A DNA stretch of 44,163 nucleotides, taken from contig NZ_LLXZ01000038.1 in NCBI RefSeq assembly GCF_001440395.1, positions 1 through 44,163 on the forward strand. The letters are read 5' to 3'. Source of the stretch: Bradyrhizobium jicamae (GTDB lineage Bacteria; Pseudomonadota; Alphaproteobacteria; Rhizobiales; Xanthobacteraceae). Both the position numbers and the translations under genes were made by a program. Below are positions 41,826 through 44,163 of the stretch, piece after piece; the first letter of the stretch is position 1; every line of letters starts with the position of its first letter. A model generated the notes under the pieces. That model had not been told where the DNA came from and made no database searches. It saw nothing but the letters and a program-made list of their open reading frames with translations.

Positions 41826-42794
41826 CTACTCCAGTTTCGCGCCGGAGCGCTTCACGACATCGGCCCATTTCGCCGATTCCTTCTTGATGAGGGCCGCGAA
41901 CTCCTCTGGTGTCCCGCCGGCCGGCTCATCGCCGATTTGCTCATAGCGCGCCTTGAAGAAGTCAGATTGGATTGCGCGGTTGATGGCGGCGTTGAGCTTA
42001 TCGACGATCGGGCGAGGCGTGCCGGCTGGCGCCGCGACGCCAAACCATATCAGCGCGTCATAACCTGGAACGCCGGCCTCAGAGATTGTCGGCAGGTCAG
42101 GAAAGCCGACCGACCGCCTCGCGCCGCTGACGCCCAATGCCCGGATGGCTTTCTGCCTGGCATGCGGCGCGATGGACGTGAGACTCTCGAACATGAGATC
42201 GACGCGTCCGGCAATGAGATCGGTGATGGCGGCGGTGCCGCCCTTATAGGGCACGTGCACGATCTCGCTGCCGCTCATGAACTTGAACAGCTCGCCGCTA
42301 ACATGGCCGGGCGAGCCGCTGCCGGATGACGCGTTCGAAAGTTTGCCGGGGGCTTTCTTGGCGTACTCGATTAGTTCGGTGACACTGTGGATCGGCAGCG
42401 AGGGAGCGACCGCAAGCAGGAGATGCCCTGTCGTGACCAGTGCGATGGGCTGGAAATCGCGCTCGATATCGTAGGGTAGCTTGGCGACCATGTGCGGCGC
42501 GATCGCGAACGCACCGATACTGGCAAACAGCAGCGTGTAGCCGTCGGGCTGCGCCTTCGCGACCGCATCATTGCCGATGACGAAAGCACCGCCGGGCCGG
42601 TTCTCGATGATGACGGATTGGCCAAGCTCCTTTGACAGCTCCTGCGCCAGAATGCGTGCGCCATTGTCGGTGGCGCTGCCGGGAGCTTGCGGGACTACGA
42701 TCTTTATGGCCCGCTCGGGATACCGCGCTTGCGCGGACGTCGCCAAAGCGGCGGCGCATGTGAGGCTAACCAGCAAAAGAAGTTTTATGCGCAT
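41826..42794 (-). CDS. TctC/Bug-type tripartite transporter substrate-binding protein
   Basis: From the ATG at 42794 the protein has 322 residues. It starts with a signal peptide (IKLLLLVSLTCAAALATSAQA) and has the family signature near residue 27 (YPERAIKIVVPQAPGSATD), then IENRPGGAFVIG. Bug proteins capture carboxylates such as citrate, tricarballylate or nicotinate in the periplasm for a TctAB permease. No tctA or tctB gene is here, which is common since Bug proteins often outnumber permeases. AGGAGAGG directly upstream fixes the start; the open frame to 42977 is not real. It faces the LysR gene across a shared 322-base control region. Confidence 0.92.
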   Translation of the reverse strand: MRIKLLLLVSLTCAAALATSAQARYPERAIKIVVPQAPGSATDNGARILAQELSKELGQSVIIENRPGGAFVIGNDAVAKAQPDGYTLLFASIGAFAIAPHMVAKLPYDIERDFQPIALVTTGHLLLAVAPSLPIHSVTELIEYAKKAPGKLSNASSGSGSPGHVSGELFKFMSGSEIVHVPYKGGTAAITDLIAGRVDLMFESLTSIAPHARQKAIRALGVSGARRSVGFPDLPTISEAGVPGYDALIWFGVAAPAGTPRPIVDKLNAAINRAIQSDFFKARYEQIGDEPAGGTPEEFAALIKKESAKWADVVKRSGAKLE

Positions 42795-43116
42795 CGGCCC
42801 TCTCCTTCGCTTGGGATTTAAACTTCGGCGGCACGTTGAAAAGATCGAGGCATCCCCGCGCAGCGAGGGCCAGACGGCGGCTGATTGCTTAACCGTCGCT
42901 GTAGAACACAAACTGAGATGGTGCGCGACGTTCGTCAGGATCATCTCCTGCGCTGTTGGTTCAAGCCTGGAGTGCATCGCTCAGCGAGAAAGAGTCAATG
43001 TCCCGCGCGAGCTGTCATTCCAAGCCTGTGTGTGAATTCTGCCGCCGGAGCAAATAGTTCGTCCAATGCATAATTGTGCTAACATCTCATGCCGCCACGG
43101 AATAGGAATCGCACCC
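42795..43116. promoter_or_regulatory. Divergent control region between tctC-like and lysR-type genes
   Basis: These 322 bases hold both divergent start regions and no gene. By analogy with other LysR/Bug pairs, the regulator probably binds here. I could not pick out a convincing T-N11-A site; the AT-richer stretch near 43060-43085 is the likeliest place. Promoter positions are not resolved. Confidence 0.35.
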
Positions 43117-44055
43117 ATGGACATCAGGCGTCTGAAAACCTTTGTCGCCGTTGCCGAGCTTGGCACTGTGTCAAAAGCAGCGGTGCAGCTGCGCATTGGG
43201 CAGCCTGCGCTGTCGCGGCAAATCAGCGATCTTCAGCAAGAACTCGACCTCCGTCTCTTTGATCGTGTAGGACGGCGCTTGGTTTTGACCGCGCAAGGCG
43301 AGCAGCTCCTCGTAGATTGTCGCCGCGTCCTAACCGACGTCAACGGCGTGCGCGAGCGGGCAGACGTGCTTCGGCGCGGAGACAGCGGTGTCCTGAAAGT
43401 TTTGGCTCCGCCGCACACGATTGAGAGCGTGCTATCCGGGTTTCTACCTCGATATGCCGAGAGCTTTCCGAACGTGCATGTCGAGTTGACTGAGGCGCTT
43501 GGCCCTGAGCAGCCCACCCTGCTCGAGCGCGGTGAAGCTCATGTCGGCATCAGAATTGACCCAGGTGTTGATCCACGATTCGAGACTCGCGTCCTACAAT
43601 CCGCGTATGTGTTGGCTGTCGGTGCCGCATCCGTCGAACTCGGCAAAGCCGGTGTCATAACGATCGGGCAGCTTGTCTCCTACCCTCTCCTGTTGCCGTC
43701 CGGTTATTCCGTCCGCCGCCTATTCGACGCGGCTTGCCGCTTGGCAAGAGCCCATCCCAAAATTGTGCTCGAGAGCCGTGCATCGCACACGCTGTTGGCC
43801 TTGGCAGAGGCTGGGCAAGGCGTGGCGATCGTCCCATCCCTTCAGCGAACCGATCGCTACGACGTACGCGTTGCTCGCGTAGCGCATGGTCGCAAACCTA
43901 TTCGAGAGCTCGTTGCAATTCAGTGGGACAGGCGTCGTCCACTTCCTCCTTACGCCCTCACTTTTTGCGAACATTTGGCCCGCTACATGCGCACCGTCTT
44001 GCCTATCATGAAGCCTACCAAGGCCAACCGTTCCGTGGATCTTCGTGCGCGCTAA
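43117..44055 (+). CDS. LysR-family transcription regulator
   Basis: From the ATG at 43117 the protein has 312 residues. The N-terminal winged HTH is complete: MDIRRLKTFVAVAELGTVSK begins it, and GQPALSRQISDLQQEL is the recognition helix. The periplasmic-binding-like effector domain spans about 90-295. The open frame begins at 43066 but the extra residues do not resemble the family. It is divergent from the TctC-like gene, so it probably activates that gene in response to the carboxylate the receptor carries and represses itself. The effector cannot be named from sequence. The last 108 bases of the window after its stop contain no gene. Confidence 0.92.
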   Translation: MDIRRLKTFVAVAELGTVSKAAVQLRIGQPALSRQISDLQQELDLRLFDRVGRRLVLTAQGEQLLVDCRRVLTDVNGVRERADVLRRGDSGVLKVLAPPHTIESVLSGFLPRYAESFPNVHVELTEALGPEQPTLLERGEAHVGIRIDPGVDPRFETRVLQSAYVLAVGAASVELGKAGVITIGQLVSYPLLLPSGYSVRRLFDAACRLARAHPKIVLESRASHTLLALAEAGQGVAIVPSLQRTDRYDVRVARVAHGRKPIRELVAIQWDRRRPLPPYALTFCEHLARYMRTVLPIMKPTKANRSVDLRAR

Positions 44056-44163
44056 ACGCCGACAAGTTCGCGGTCTGCCTTCAAGAAGCACGCATCATGG
44101 CCCGCTATGGGTCACGTGTGGACGGCGCCCTGGCAAGAACTTTCTGACGGCTTGCAGCATTGG

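Overview
This is a high-GC alphaproteobacterial chromosome segment, most likely Bradyrhizobium or a close relative in the Nitrobacteraceae. I infer this from gene content (guaB, rsmB and guaA in one neighbourhood, a phasin, a form-II CoxL-like oxidoreductase, a DHCW cupin, a Bug/TctC receptor) and from several palindromic intergenic repeat families that I recall from that group. No database search was run, so the taxon is an inference.

Positions 1-5700 are accessory and partly decayed. They hold a membrane-anchored class III adenylate cyclase, a small Cys-containing exported protein, a Tat-exported protein and a Gly/His/Phe-rich exported protein. These are separated by four same-orientation copies of one short repeat built on the palindrome ACCGGTACCGGT. 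The region ends in two broken recombinases: a small tyrosine recombinase interrupted by one in-frame TGA, and a serine recombinase with at least three frameshifts.

Positions about 5767-13313 look like an integrated, replication-competent mobile element read on the minus strand. From the integrase end the order is: tyrosine integrase, an unknown protein, an AlpA/MerR-type helix-turn-helix protein, an adenine-type DNA methyltransferase, a RecB/Cas4-type PD-(D/E)XK nuclease, a protein with an SSB-like acidic tail, a primase-polymerase fused to a RepA-like helicase, an iteron-like array that may be its origin, and a small phage-type GRPKGVPN protein. No capsid, tail, portal or conjugation genes are visible. 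The layout resembles phage-inducible islands (int, alpA, pri-rep, ori, small packaging-type gene) and is the best candidate here for an undescribed system.

Positions 13.3-17.4 kb are a transition zone. It holds a genus-type dispersed repeat, a GFA-family protein, a class C beta-lactamase-fold hydrolase, a VapBC toxin-antitoxin pair with a clear operator palindrome, and an HNH nuclease with an extra N-terminal domain.

Positions 17.4-44.1 kb are mostly ordinary chromosome. GMP synthesis (guaA, guaB) and rRNA modification (rsmB, rlmE) are interspersed with a MAPEG protein, hydrolases, an MDR/SDR oxidoreductase pair, an MFS exporter, a phasin, a Crp/Fnr regulator, a Ppx/GppA phosphatase, an orphan CoxL-like molybdenum hydroxylase large subunit, a methyltransferase, and a divergent TctC/LysR pair. 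The standout is an exported protein of 1080 residues with 21 consecutive 34-residue TPR units in perfect register followed by a caspase-like domain with an intact His/Cys pair. REP-type palindromes occupy many of the intergenic gaps.
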